NCBI RefSeq assembly: GCF_039536325.1
Contig: NZ_BAAAYO010000001.1
Location: 806,001 to 870,000 of the forward strand
DNA: 64,000 nt
Reading direction: 5' to 3'
From: Paenibacillus_AB hodogayensis
Lineage (GTDB): Bacteria; Bacillota; Bacilli; Paenibacillales; NBRC-103111
Shown here: one piece after another, positions 17,244-24,937 of the stretch
Layout: each line of letters begins with the position of its first letter
Position numbering within the stretch: the first letter of the stretch is position 1
Notes under the pieces: model-generated
The model's input: the letters and a program-made list of their open reading frames with translations, nothing else
What the model was told of the DNA's origin: nothing
Databases searched by the model: none
Made by a program: the position numbers and the translations under genes

Positions 17244-18110
17244 TTAGCGGAAATCGTCCGCCTTGCCGAAGCTGCCGCACAACCGCATTTTCTCGATAGC
17301 CGCTTCCTTGAGCGCCTGCTTGGCCGGCACCATATATTTGCGCGGGTCGTTCTCCTCGGGATTTTTGGCGAATACCGCTTTGATCGCGTCGGAGAACACG
17401 ATGCGCAGCTCGGTCGCCACGTTCATCTTCGCCATGCCGAGCGAGACGGCGCGCCGCACTTGCTCCTCCGGAATGCCCGATCCTCCGTGCAGGACGAGCG
17501 GCACGTCAACGAGAGCGGCGATGCGTCCGATGCGGTCGAAATCGATCTTCGGCTCTCCTTTATAAATGCCGTGCGCCGTCCCGATCGCCGGGGCCAGCGT
17601 AGGCACGCCGGTCAGCTCTACGAACTTGGCGCATTCGTCCGGATCGGCCATCAGCGCTTCGTTCTCGGCTACTACGATCTCATCCTCGACTCCGCCGACC
17701 TTGCCAAGCTCCGCTTCGACGTTGACGCCGGCCGGCCGGGCCACTTCCACGACGCGCAGCGTCTGTCTGACATTGTCGTCGAACGGGGAATGCGAAGCGT
17801 CGATCATGACCGACGTATAGCCGGCGCGGATACAACGTACGATCAGGTCGAATTCGGTGCAATGATCGAGATGGAGCGCGATCGGGATGCGGCTGGAGTT
17901 GGCGGCGACGGTAGCGGCGGCGGCAATATATTCCGGGCCAAGATGCTTGACCGTACCGACCGTCGATTGAATAATAAGCGGAGAGTTGGTTTCCACGGCC
18001 GCTTCCACAACCGCTTGCAGCATTTCCAGCGTATGCACGTTGAAGGCGCCGATACAATAACCCCCGGCGCGGGCGGCTTGGAGCATCGGAGTCGATGAAA
18101 CTAGTGGCAT
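17244..18110 (-). CDS. Class II ketose-bisphosphate aldolase (tagatose/fructose type)
   Basis: The 288-residue TIM-barrel protein has the zinc ligand and catalytic region IALHLDHCTEFD (His-x-Asp-His), the second ligand region VEAELGKVGGVED, GTAHGIYKGEPKID (zinc His) and VLHGGSGIPEE with the phosphate-binding GGSG. These place it in the FbaA/GatY/KbaY family that yields DHAP and glyceraldehyde-3-phosphate. It is a short form, as are tagatose-bisphosphate aldolases. GGGAGGA lies 8 bases before ATG 18110. It is preceded by a repeated TTTC element likely bound by the adjacent DeoR protein. Confidence 0.9.
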   Translation of the reverse strand: MPLVSSTPMLQAARAGGYCIGAFNVHTLEMLQAVVEAAVETNSPLIIQSTVGTVKHLGPEYIAAAATVAANSSRIPIALHLDHCTEFDLIVRCIRAGYTSVMIDASHSPFDDNVRQTLRVVEVARPAGVNVEAELGKVGGVEDEIVVAENEALMADPDECAKFVELTGVPTLAPAIGTAHGIYKGEPKIDFDRIGRIAALVDVPLVLHGGSGIPEEQVRRAVSLGMAKMNVATELRIVFSDAIKAVFAKNPEENDPRKYMVPAKQALKEAAIEKMRLCGSFGKADDFR

Positions 18111-18148
18111 AATAGAGTTCCTCCCGATTGCGAGTTGTTTTTTTGAAT

Positions 18149-18175
18149 GTTTCGTTTCGTTTTGTTTCTTTTTCT
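18149..18175 (-). promoter_or_regulatory. Candidate DeoR operator upstream of the aldolase
   Basis: The plus strand shows three GTTTC/GTTTT-type repeats in tandem (GTTTCGTTTCGTTTTGTTTC), spaced about 5 bases apart. Similar TTTCGTTTC repeats lie upstream of the deoR gene, as in AgaR/GatR-type operators known from memory. Confidence 0.45.
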
Positions 18176-18231
18176 ATTGTAGCCGATCCTTATTCCCCTG
18201 ACAAATCTTTTTTGGCCGCCCTCGATCCCCG

Positions 18232-19005
18232 TCAGGTTACGATTAATTGAATGCCCAGATCCCTTATACGGTCGCATGTACGGGCATCGAGGCCGTGATC
18301 CGTCACCACCGTATGCACGACCGACAGCGGCGCGACATGGGAAAAGAACACCCGGCCGAACTTGCTGTGGTCGGCGACAACGATAACCTCCTTGGCGATC
18401 GAGATCATATTCCGGTCCATGTTCGCCTCGGACAAATTCGGCGTCGTCAGTCCTTCCCGCAAATCGAAGCCGTCCACGCCCAGGAACAGCTTATCCACAC
18501 GGATGCTGGCCAAAGCGCTTTCGGCCAGCGGGCCGACGAGCGCGAACGATTTGCGGCGCAGCTTGCCGCCGATCAGAATCACCTCGAAATCCGCATAATG
18601 ACCGATCTGTACGGCGATGTTAGCCGCATTCGTGACAACCTTCAGCCCTTTTTTGCCCGCCAGCTTCTTCGCCAGCATCATATTGGTCGTCCCGGCCGTC
18701 AGCAGTACGGCATCCTCGTCGTTCACCAGCTTGGCCGCCGCTTCGGCGATCCGCTCCTTCTCCGCGACAAGCGCTTCCTCCTTCTCCGAGAACGACTTCT
18801 CGTGAGCGACCTCGCTTACCCGGGCGTGCAGCGCCAACGCGCCGCCATGCGTACGGATAAGCAGCTCCTTCTCCTCCAGCTTCTCCAGATCGCGCCGCAC
18901 CGTCACCGGGGACACCCCCAGCGCATCGCTCAGCTCGGCCACCGTCGCTTTCCCTTCGCGGTTGACCAGCTCCATAATGCGTAAATACCTTTCCTCTGCA
19001 AACAT
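18232..19005 (-). CDS. DeoR/GlpR family sugar-operon repressor
   Basis: The 257-residue protein has the DeoR helix-turn-helix (ATVAELSDALGVSPVTVRRDLEKLEEK, about residues 19-45) and the sugar-phosphate isomerase-like sensor domain (DeoRC) with TAGTTNMMLAK, VVTNAANIAVQI and VADHSKFGR. It usually senses a phosphorylated sugar intermediate. It is 121 bases upstream of the aldolase on the same strand and probably controls itself and the aldolase-kinase pair through the TTTCGTTTC repeats. Ribosome binding site AGGAGG precedes the ATG by 6 bases. Confidence 0.9.
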   Translation of the reverse strand: MFAEERYLRIMELVNREGKATVAELSDALGVSPVTVRRDLEKLEEKELLIRTHGGALALHARVSEVAHEKSFSEKEEALVAEKERIAEAAAKLVNDEDAVLLTAGTTNMMLAKKLAGKKGLKVVTNAANIAVQIGHYADFEVILIGGKLRRKSFALVGPLAESALASIRVDKLFLGVDGFDLREGLTTPNLSEANMDRNMISIAKEVIVVADHSKFGRVFFSHVAPLSVVHTVVTDHGLDARTCDRIRDLGIQLIVT

Positions 19006-19053
19006 GAATGTCCTCCTGCCATTTTTCTTGATTGGATGGTTTATATCGCTATC

Positions 19054-19080
19054 GTTCCATTTCGTTTCTGATCGTTTCTA
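19054..19080 (-). promoter_or_regulatory. Candidate DeoR operator upstream of deoR
   Basis: Two copies of TCGTTTCT (TTTCGTTTCTGATCGTTTCT) occur 10 bases apart, one helical turn, about 55 bases upstream of deoR. The repeated unit matches the element ahead of the aldolase. Confidence 0.45.
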
Positions 19081-19123
19081 TGTTCAGTTTACCAGTGCCG
19101 GCAGCTTTTTACCAGAAACGAAA

Positions 19124-19157
19124 GAAGAACGGCTTTCCCTGAGGAAAACCGCTCTTC
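19124..19157 (-). terminator. Terminator of the GbsR-type gene
   Basis: GAAGAACGGCTTTCC pairs with GGAAAACCGCTCTTC (one or two mismatches) with a 3-base loop, just after the regulator's stop codon region. Confidence 0.6.
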
Positions 19158-19161
19158 CCGT

Positions 19162-19722
19162 TCATGGCTTGTCCTTCGGAACAAGCTTGTAAATATCGCC
19201 CGATTCCAACGTATCGATGAACCGGTTCAACCACTCGTAGTAACGGAGCGCACTGTCGATTTTGTCCAGATCGCTCTGAATAATCGCCAAGGTCGCTTCC
19301 TCCCCATCCGCGGCTTCCTGCAGCCGGCGGAGCTCGGCGGACGACCGGTTCAGGGCGATTACGTTAGCCTCCACCGCTTTGCGCCATTCGATCGCGAAAT
19401 AGTCGGCAAACGTCTGGTACCAGTCCGGCTCGGCCTCGTACAGATCTTTCCTGGCGCCCTTCTCCCATACTTTATGAACCATCTTCAAGTCGAGCAGGTT
19501 GCGCACGCCGGTGCTCATGCTCGTCTTGCTCATCTCCATCTCTTTTCCCATTTCATCAAGCGTCATCGGCTTTTCCGAAAAAAACAGCATGCCGTACAAA
19601 TGACCGACGGATTGAGTAATTCCATATAAATCCATATTTTTGCCGATGGCCTCGATGACTCGCTTGCGGGCCTTCAGAATTGTATGCATATGCGGTTCCG
19701 GTACTGCGTCAGACGGTAGCAT
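19162..19722 (-). CDS. GbsR/MarR-type repressor of osmoprotectant uptake
   Basis: The 186-residue protein has a winged helix with GMLFFSEKPMTLDEMGKEMEMSKTSMSTGVRNL, followed by KVWEKGARKDLYEAEPDW, typical of the GbsR group that senses choline or related compounds. The C-terminal half is helical and carries several aromatic residues that could form an aromatic cage. Divergent position next to opuA fits the known OpcR/GbsR regulators of glycine betaine systems. I prefer ATG 19722; the ATG at 19731 is only 2 bases from the AGGAGG. Confidence 0.87.
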   Translation of the reverse strand: MLPSDAVPEPHMHTILKARKRVIEAIGKNMDLYGITQSVGHLYGMLFFSEKPMTLDEMGKEMEMSKTSMSTGVRNLLDLKMVHKVWEKGARKDLYEAEPDWYQTFADYFAIEWRKAVEANVIALNRSSAELRRLQEAADGEEATLAIIQSDLDKIDSALRYYEWLNRFIDTLESGDIYKLVPKDKP

Positions 19723-19791
19723 CTTCGTCATCCCCTCCTAGTCGGCCAACGCCCGCAATGTCGCTGCAATCCAACGTTTTGACTACTTGTT

Positions 19792-19820
19792 ATTGTATGA
19801 GAAGCGATTCGGAATGTAAA
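19792..19820 (-). promoter_or_regulatory. Promoter of the GbsR-type gene
   Basis: On the minus strand TTTACA (19815-19820) and TACAAT (19792-19797) are 17 bases apart, giving a leader of about 60 bases. Confidence 0.65.
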
Positions 19821-19872
19821 GAAACGGGACAAGTTGAAATAGAGAGCATCGGGCAGCATACGGAAGAAATAC

Positions 19873-19947
19873 AACGTACAGTTTTTTCTGAACGTACTTT
19901 ACGTATAGTTTATGCCGTTGTAATTGCGTGAGCTTTATGGTTACAAT
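19873..19947 (+). promoter_or_regulatory. opuA promoter with candidate operator repeats
   Basis: A TTGTAA/TACAAT pair (19918-19923 and 19942-19947, 18-base spacer) reads toward opuAA. Just upstream AACGTAC occurs twice, 18 bases apart (19873 and 19891), followed by TACGTAT (19900-19906). These repeats between the divergent regulator and transporter genes are the best candidate GbsR-type binding sites. Operator assignment is by position and repetition only. Confidence 0.45.
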
Positions 19948-20014
19948 AGACCGGTAGCTGTGTCCGGTCTGTTTCGCGAATTTTATAGAGTTTATAGAGA
20001 AGGGGTGGTTTCCT

Positions 20015-21232
20015 ATGGCTATGATCGAGCTGCGGGAAGTGAGCAAGCTGTTCGGTCCGGCCGCGCAGCAGGCGGCCCGCCTCGTACAGGAAGGCTGGAC
20101 GAAGGAAAGGCTGGCTAAAGAGAAGCAGCTCGTGCTTGCCGTCAATCGGGTTAATCTGCACATCGAGGAAGGCGAGATTTTTGTCATAATGGGGCTGTCC
20201 GGCAGCGGAAAATCCACGCTCGTCCGCATGTTCAACCGATTGATCGAGCCAACGTCCGGCGATATCGTCGTACGCGGCCGAAGCGTAACCGGCATGAACG
20301 GCAAGGAGCTGCGGGAGCTGCGGCGCAAGACGGTCGGCATGGTGTTCCAAAAGTTTGCCCTGCTTCCGCACCGCACGGTGCTCTCCAATGTGGAATTCGG
20401 CCTGGAAATCCAGGGCGTTCCGAAAAAAGAAAGAGCGACGAAAGCCGAGCAGGCGCTGCAGCTCGTCGGCCTGGATGGCTGGTCCGACAAAATGCCCGAC
20501 GAACTGAGCGGCGGCATGCAGCAGCGGGTCGGTCTGGCGCGAGCGCTCGCCAACGATCCCGACGTGCTCTTGATGGACGAGGCGTTCAGCGCCCTCGATC
20601 CGCTCATCCGCCGTAGCATGCAGGACGAACTGCTTGAGCTGCAGCTGAATATGAAAAAGACGATCGTATTCATTACGCACGATCTGGACGAGGCGCTGCG
20701 GCTCGGCGATAAAATCGCCTTAATGCGGGACGGGGCCGTCGTCCAGGTCGGCACGCCGGAAGAGATTATGATGCAGCCGGCCAACGAATACGTGGAACGG
20801 TTTGTAGAGGAGGCCGACTTGTCCAAGGTGCTGACGGCGGAGCATATTATGCGGCGGCCGGAAACGATCGGCCTCGACCGCGGACCGCGCGTCGCTTTGC
20901 AGCTTATGCGCGAGCGGGGTATCTCCAATCTGTTCGTCGTCGACCGCTCGCAGACGCTGCTCGGCGTCATCTCGGCCGACGACGCTTCCGAAGCGGTGCG
21001 CACGAACCGGTCGCTTGCGGATATCGTCAACCGCGAGGCGCCTTCCGTGTCTCCGCAGACGCTGCTGAACGATCTGTTCGAAATATGCAGCTCGTCGCGG
21101 TTTCCCGTGGCCGTCGTGAACGAGCGCAGCCGGCTGGTCGGCGTTATCGTACGCGGGGCCGTGCTGGGGGCGCTTGCGGGGCAAATTCCGCAGAAAGGGG
21201 CGATGGCGGATGTTTCCGAAAGTACCTCTTGA
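20015..21232 (+). CDS. opuAA: Glycine betaine/proline ABC transporter ATP-binding protein
   Basis: The 405-residue protein has an N-terminal extension typical of OpuAA/ProV, Walker A GLSGSGKST, Q-loop VFQKFALLPHR, signature LSGGMQQR, Walker B VLLMDEAFSALDP and switch His in ITHDLDEA. Two CBS domains follow (about residues 280-400), which in OpuA sense ionic strength. GAAGGGG precedes ATG 20015. The end overlaps the permease gene by 23 bases. Genes opuAA-opuAB-opuAC form a complete osmoprotectant importer. Confidence 0.95.
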   Translation: MAMIELREVSKLFGPAAQQAARLVQEGWTKERLAKEKQLVLAVNRVNLHIEEGEIFVIMGLSGSGKSTLVRMFNRLIEPTSGDIVVRGRSVTGMNGKELRELRRKTVGMVFQKFALLPHRTVLSNVEFGLEIQGVPKKERATKAEQALQLVGLDGWSDKMPDELSGGMQQRVGLARALANDPDVLLMDEAFSALDPLIRRSMQDELLELQLNMKKTIVFITHDLDEALRLGDKIALMRDGAVVQVGTPEEIMMQPANEYVERFVEEADLSKVLTAEHIMRRPETIGLDRGPRVALQLMRERGISNLFVVDRSQTLLGVISADDASEAVRTNRSLADIVNREAPSVSPQTLLNDLFEICSSSRFPVAVVNERSRLVGVIVRGAVLGALAGQIPQKGAMADVSESTS

Positions 21233-22037
21233 CCGCTGGATCGAACGGCTAGTCGACTGGCTGACCGTACATTTATCCGATTTCTTCGATCTGCTGTCCT
21301 CGGCGATCGGCGGTCTGGTGTCAGCGATCTCCTACACGCTTCACTTGGCGCCGCCGCTGCTGCTAGCAGCCGTTCTCGCCTTGATCGCCTACTGGCTTGG
21401 CCGCTGGCCGCTCACGGCGTTTACCGTCGTCGGTCTGCTGCTCATTATGAACCTCGGCTTCTGGGAGGAGACGATGGACACGCTCGGTCTGGTGTTGTCT
21501 TCGGCAGTCATCTCTATTGTGATCGGCATTCCGCTTGGTATCGCCTGCTCCCGGAGCAAGTTGGCCGCACAAACGGTCACGCCGGTGCTCGACTTTATGC
21601 AGACGATGCCGGCCTTCGTCTATTTAATTCCGGCGGTCATGTTTTTCGGCCTCGGCGTCGTGCCCGGCGTCATCGCTTCGGTCATCTTCGCCGTGCCGCC
21701 GACGATCCGGCTGACCCATCTGGGCATCCGGCAAGTGCCTGCGGAGCTTGGCGAGGCTGCCGAAGCCTTCGGTACGACTTCCGGGCAGAAGCTGTTTAAA
21801 GTGGAGCTGCCGCTTGCCTGGCCGACCATCATGGCCGGCATTAACCAGACGATCATGCTGTCCTTGTCGATGGTCGTGATCGCTTCGATGATCGGGGCCC
21901 AGGGCGTAGGCGCCTCTGTCTACCGCGCGGTGACGCAGATCAAAATCGGCGAAGGCTTCGAAGCCGGCCTCGCCGTCGTCATCGTCGCCATCATCTTGGA
22001 CCGCTTCACGCAGCGTTTGATGAAATCTAAACGATAA
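21210..22037 (+). CDS. opuAB: Glycine betaine ABC transporter permease
   Basis: The 275-residue membrane protein has an amphipathic N-terminus and about six to seven membrane segments. The EAA loop is visible in ELGEAAEAFGTTSGQKLFKVELPLA. It forms the channel of the OpuA importer. ATG 21210 is chosen because AAAGGGG lies 9 bases upstream; a longer frame from 21174 lies wholly inside opuAA. Overlap with opuAA indicates translational coupling. Confidence 0.95.
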   Translation: MFPKVPLDRWIERLVDWLTVHLSDFFDLLSSAIGGLVSAISYTLHLAPPLLLAAVLALIAYWLGRWPLTAFTVVGLLLIMNLGFWEETMDTLGLVLSSAVISIVIGIPLGIACSRSKLAAQTVTPVLDFMQTMPAFVYLIPAVMFFGLGVVPGVIASVIFAVPPTIRLTHLGIRQVPAELGEAAEAFGTTSGQKLFKVELPLAWPTIMAGINQTIMLSLSMVVIASMIGAQGVGASVYRAVTQIKIGEGFEAGLAVVIVAIILDRFTQRLMKSKR

Positions 22038-22051
22038 AGGGGATTGGACTT

Positions 22052-22954
22052 ATGAACATGAAATCGTTATTCGTATCTGCCATCACGGTCGCCGTTCTGC
22101 TGGCGGGGTGCTCCGACGGAAATAAGACCGCCGGGGAAACCACGGGCGGGAACGCCAAATCCGTCGCCGAGCAGGTGAACCGGCAATTGATCGGCATCGA
22201 CCCTGGTGCGGGTATCATGAAATCCGCCAACAAGGCGATCGCGGACTACGACTTGAAGGACTGGAAGCTGGTCGAAGGCTCGGGCGCGGCGATGACGGCT
22301 GCTCTGGACAAAGCGATTCGCGAGAAAAAGCCGATTATCGTAACCGGCTGGACGCCGCATTGGATGTTCGCCAAATACGATCTGAAATATTTGGAAGATC
22401 CGAAGCAGTCCTTCGGCGGGGAAGAACAGATTCATACCGTCGTCCGCAAAGGCCTGAAGGCGGACCACCCGGACGCCTACGCCGTGCTCGACCGGTTCGA
22501 ATGGTCGACCGACGATATGGCCGCCGTCATGGGCGCCATCCAGGAAGGCAAGAAGCCGGAGCAAGCCGCTCAGGAATGGGTAGGCGCGCATGCTTCTCAG
22601 GTGGACCAATGGGTGGGCGATGCCGGGAAAGCGGACGGCAAAGCGCTGAAGCTCGGCTACGTCGCCTGGGATTCGGAGATTGCCAGTACGAACGTCGTAA
22701 AGGCCGTTCTGGAGAGCCGGCTCGGCTATAAAGTGACCGCCCTTCAGGTTGAAGCCGGACCGATGTGGGCCGGCATAGCCGGCGGGGATACCGATGCGAT
22801 GGTCGCGGCATGGCTGCCGACGACGCATGAGGAATATTTCAATAAGTATAAAGACAAGGTCGAGGATCTCGGACCGAATCTGAAAGGCACCAAAACCGGA
22901 CTCGTCGTCCCGGCCTACATGGATATCGGCTCCATCGAGGATTTGAACAAGTGA
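22052..22954 (+). CDS. opuAC: Glycine betaine-binding lipoprotein
   Basis: The 300-residue protein has a lipoprotein signal with lipobox LLAGC (Cys20) and an OpuAC-type binding domain. Tryptophans in GWTPHWMF, YVAWDSE and PMWAGI are likely members of the aromatic cage that binds trimethylammonium groups. It is tethered outside the membrane and feeds OpuAB. It follows opuAB by 14 bases with AAAGGGGA as ribosome binding site. Confidence 0.94.
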   Translation: MNMKSLFVSAITVAVLLAGCSDGNKTAGETTGGNAKSVAEQVNRQLIGIDPGAGIMKSANKAIADYDLKDWKLVEGSGAAMTAALDKAIREKKPIIVTGWTPHWMFAKYDLKYLEDPKQSFGGEEQIHTVVRKGLKADHPDAYAVLDRFEWSTDDMAAVMGAIQEGKKPEQAAQEWVGAHASQVDQWVGDAGKADGKALKLGYVAWDSEIASTNVVKAVLESRLGYKVTALQVEAGPMWAGIAGGDTDAMVAAWLPTTHEEYFNKYKDKVEDLGPNLKGTKTGLVVPAYMDIGSIEDLNK

Positions 22955-22958
22955 GAAA

Positions 22959-23001
22959 ACGGGCCTCCGCTTCCGCCGCAACGGCGGAGACGGAGGCCCG
23001 T
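22959..23001. terminator. Bidirectional terminator, opuA / glpX
   Basis: ACGGGCCTCCG (22959-22969) pairs with CGGAGGCCCGT (22991-23001) and encloses a second GC-rich stem. A T-tract follows on the minus strand (after glpX); on the plus strand the tail is only weakly T-rich. Confidence 0.8.
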
Positions 23002-23034
23002 CTGTATCTATCTACGCGTGTGCCGGCGTAGGCG

Positions 23035-24015
23035 TCAATTCGCTTCCGCGGCCAGATGGACGATATGCTTGTTGGGCAAATAGTGCAGCGCCCGAATATG
23101 GCGGATCGTTCTCGTCTGGGCCCTCATAACGAGCGAATGCGTCTCCGCCCGCTCGCCCGGCATATAGCGGACGCCTTGCAGAAAGCTGCCGGACGTCACC
23201 CCGGTGGCGGCGAAAATCACGTCGTCGGTGCCGACCATATCGTTCATCGTCAGCACTTTGTACGGGTCCTGCAGCCCCATCTCCACGCAGCGCTGGTATT
23301 CCAGCGCATTGCCCGGCATCAGCCGCCCCTGCAGCTCTCCGCCGAGACATTTCAGCGCGGCGGCGGCCAGTACGCCTTCCGGCGCCCCGCCGGAGCCGAT
23401 AAACAGGTCGATACCGCTTTCCGGCATGGCCGGAGCGATCGCTCCCGCCACGTCGCCGTCGGTAATGAACTTGATGCGGACTCCCGCTTTGCGCAGCGTC
23501 CGCACAATATTTTCATGACGCTCCCGGTCGAGCATCATCACGGTCAGCTCGTGCAAGTTTTTGCGCAGGGTCTCGCTGACGATGCGGAGCGTCTCCTCCA
23601 GCGGCGCGTCGATGTCCACTTTGCCGGCCAGGGCGGGTCCGACGGCCAGCTTCTCCATATACATATCGGGCGCGTGCAGCAGCCGGCCTTTGCCCGCAAT
23701 CGCCAGCACCGATATCGCATTGTCCAAGCCGCGAGCGACGATGTTCGTCCCTTCGAGAGGGTCGACGGCTACATCTACCTCCGGGCCCTGAAGACTGCCG
23801 ACCTGTTCGCCGATATACAGCATCGGCGCTTCGTCCATCTCGCCTTCCCCGATCACGACAGTGCCTTTGATTGATACCGAATCGAACATCATTCGCATCG
23901 CCGTCGTGGCTGCGCCGTCCGCCTCGTTCTTCTTCCCTCTGCCCATCCATTGCGCGGCGGCCAAAGCGGCCGTCTCGGTTACGCGTACGACTTCCAGCGC
24001 CAGTTCCCTCTCCAC
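23035..24015 (-). CDS. glpX: Class II fructose-1,6-bisphosphatase
   Basis: The 326-residue protein matches GlpX throughout: KNEADGAATTAMRMM, VVIGEGEMDEAPMLYIGE (metal-binding Glu/Asp), DVAVDPLEGTNIVA, and IGSGGAPEGVLAAAALK. It hydrolyses fructose-1,6-bisphosphate in gluconeogenesis. It is alone on the minus strand, with a terminator shared with opuA and an AT-rich upstream region. No glycerol genes adjoin it. Confidence 0.96.
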   Translation of the reverse strand: MERELALEVVRVTETAALAAAQWMGRGKKNEADGAATTAMRMMFDSVSIKGTVVIGEGEMDEAPMLYIGEQVGSLQGPEVDVAVDPLEGTNIVARGLDNAISVLAIAGKGRLLHAPDMYMEKLAVGPALAGKVDIDAPLEETLRIVSETLRKNLHELTVMMLDRERHENIVRTLRKAGVRIKFITDGDVAGAIAPAMPESGIDLFIGSGGAPEGVLAAAALKCLGGELQGRLMPGNALEYQRCVEMGLQDPYKVLTMNDMVGTDDVIFAATGVTSGSFLQGVRYMPGERAETHSLVMRAQTRTIRHIRALHYLPNKHIVHLAAEAN

Positions 24016-24134
24016 AGTTCCATTCCCCCTAAAACGAAGCTCACTCTCCTTTTATTGTATCATTAATCCATATTAATGTGTCAATATGAATAAAAAACAA
24101 GCAAATATAACGTTTTATTTAATTCAATAAAACA

Positions 24135-24884
24135 TTATTTACAAAAAATATGTCGACCGATCTGCTTGATTTGCGGGCGCGACCATATCCAGGCGGACGT
24201 TGCCGTCTCCGGATTGAAGTAATACAGCGCCTGACCGGACGGGTCCCAGCCGTTGATCGCATCCTGTACCGCCTTGTAAGCCGAGTCGTTGGGGGTTAAC
24301 CAAATTTGCCCGTCCGCCACGGCCGTGAATGCGCCTGATTGAAAAATGACACCCGACACCGTATTCGGGAAGGATGCGCTCCTGACCCGGTTAATAATGA
24401 CGGCCGCGACCGCCACCTGGCCGATATAAGGCTCGCCTCTCGCTTCTCCATAAACCGCCTTGGCCATCAGATTGATATCCGCTTGGCCGAAGCCGCTGTT
24501 CCCGCTGGGCAAATTGCTGCCGCCACCGCCGCCGGTCCCGCCACCGCCGGATGCGCCGGGACTCCAGTTTTTGGTCGCGTTGTACAGCATCAGCTTCGTC
24601 TTCGGACCGACGACGCCGTCCACCTTCATCCCGAATTTGTACTGAAAATCACGGACGGCCCGGTCGGTCTGCCAGCCGAATACGCCGTCGATCGGACCTC
24701 TGTAATAGTCCAGATACGTCAGGCGCCCTTGCAGCTCGTACACGTCCGAGCCGCTGGAGCCGTTCTGCACCGCCGTATTGCTGAAGGAAGACACGATGCC
24801 CGGAACGGCCGCCCAAGTTGCGGTAAGGAGCGTGCCGAGCAGCGCCAGGACGAGAAACGCTTTTTTCCATTTGAATGCGAACAA
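24135..24884 (-). CDS. sleB: Spore cortex-lytic enzyme SleB
   Basis: The 249-residue protein has a signal peptide (about 1-27), a peptidoglycan-binding domain (about 40-105, GSSGSDVYELQGRLTYLDYY onward), a Gly-rich linker (about 113-130) and the hydrolase_2 domain with AVYGEARGEPYIGQVAVAAVIINR, where the Glu is catalytic. It is a lytic transglycosylase that degrades spore cortex at germination. The start is TTG 24884 with GGAGG 9 bases upstream. No ypeB gene follows, which is unusual since sleB-ypeB is the common pair. The ribosome binding site lies inside a 12-base-pair hairpin. Confidence 0.92.
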   Translation of the reverse strand: MFAFKWKKAFLVLALLGTLLTATWAAVPGIVSSFSNTAVQNGSSGSDVYELQGRLTYLDYYRGPIDGVFGWQTDRAVRDFQYKFGMKVDGVVGPKTKLMLYNATKNWSPGASGGGGTGGGGGSNLPSGNSGFGQADINLMAKAVYGEARGEPYIGQVAVAAVIINRVRSASFPNTVSGVIFQSGAFTAVADGQIWLTPNDSAYKAVQDAINGWDPSGQALYYFNPETATSAWIWSRPQIKQIGRHIFCK

Positions 24885-24889
24885 ATACC

Positions 24890-24920
24890 AACACCTCCAT
24901 AGCGTTAGTATGAAGGTGTT
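24890..24920 (-). promoter_or_regulatory. Hairpin that encloses the sleB ribosome binding site
   Basis: AACACCTCCATA (24890-24901) and TATGAAGGTGTT (24909-24920) form a 12-base-pair stem with one wobble and a 7-base loop in the minus-strand RNA. The GGAGG used by sleB is fully paired. Read on the plus strand the same stem is followed by CGTTTTTTTC and would be a good intrinsic terminator. Confidence 0.6.
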
Positions 24921-24937
24921 CGTTTTTTTCTATTCGT

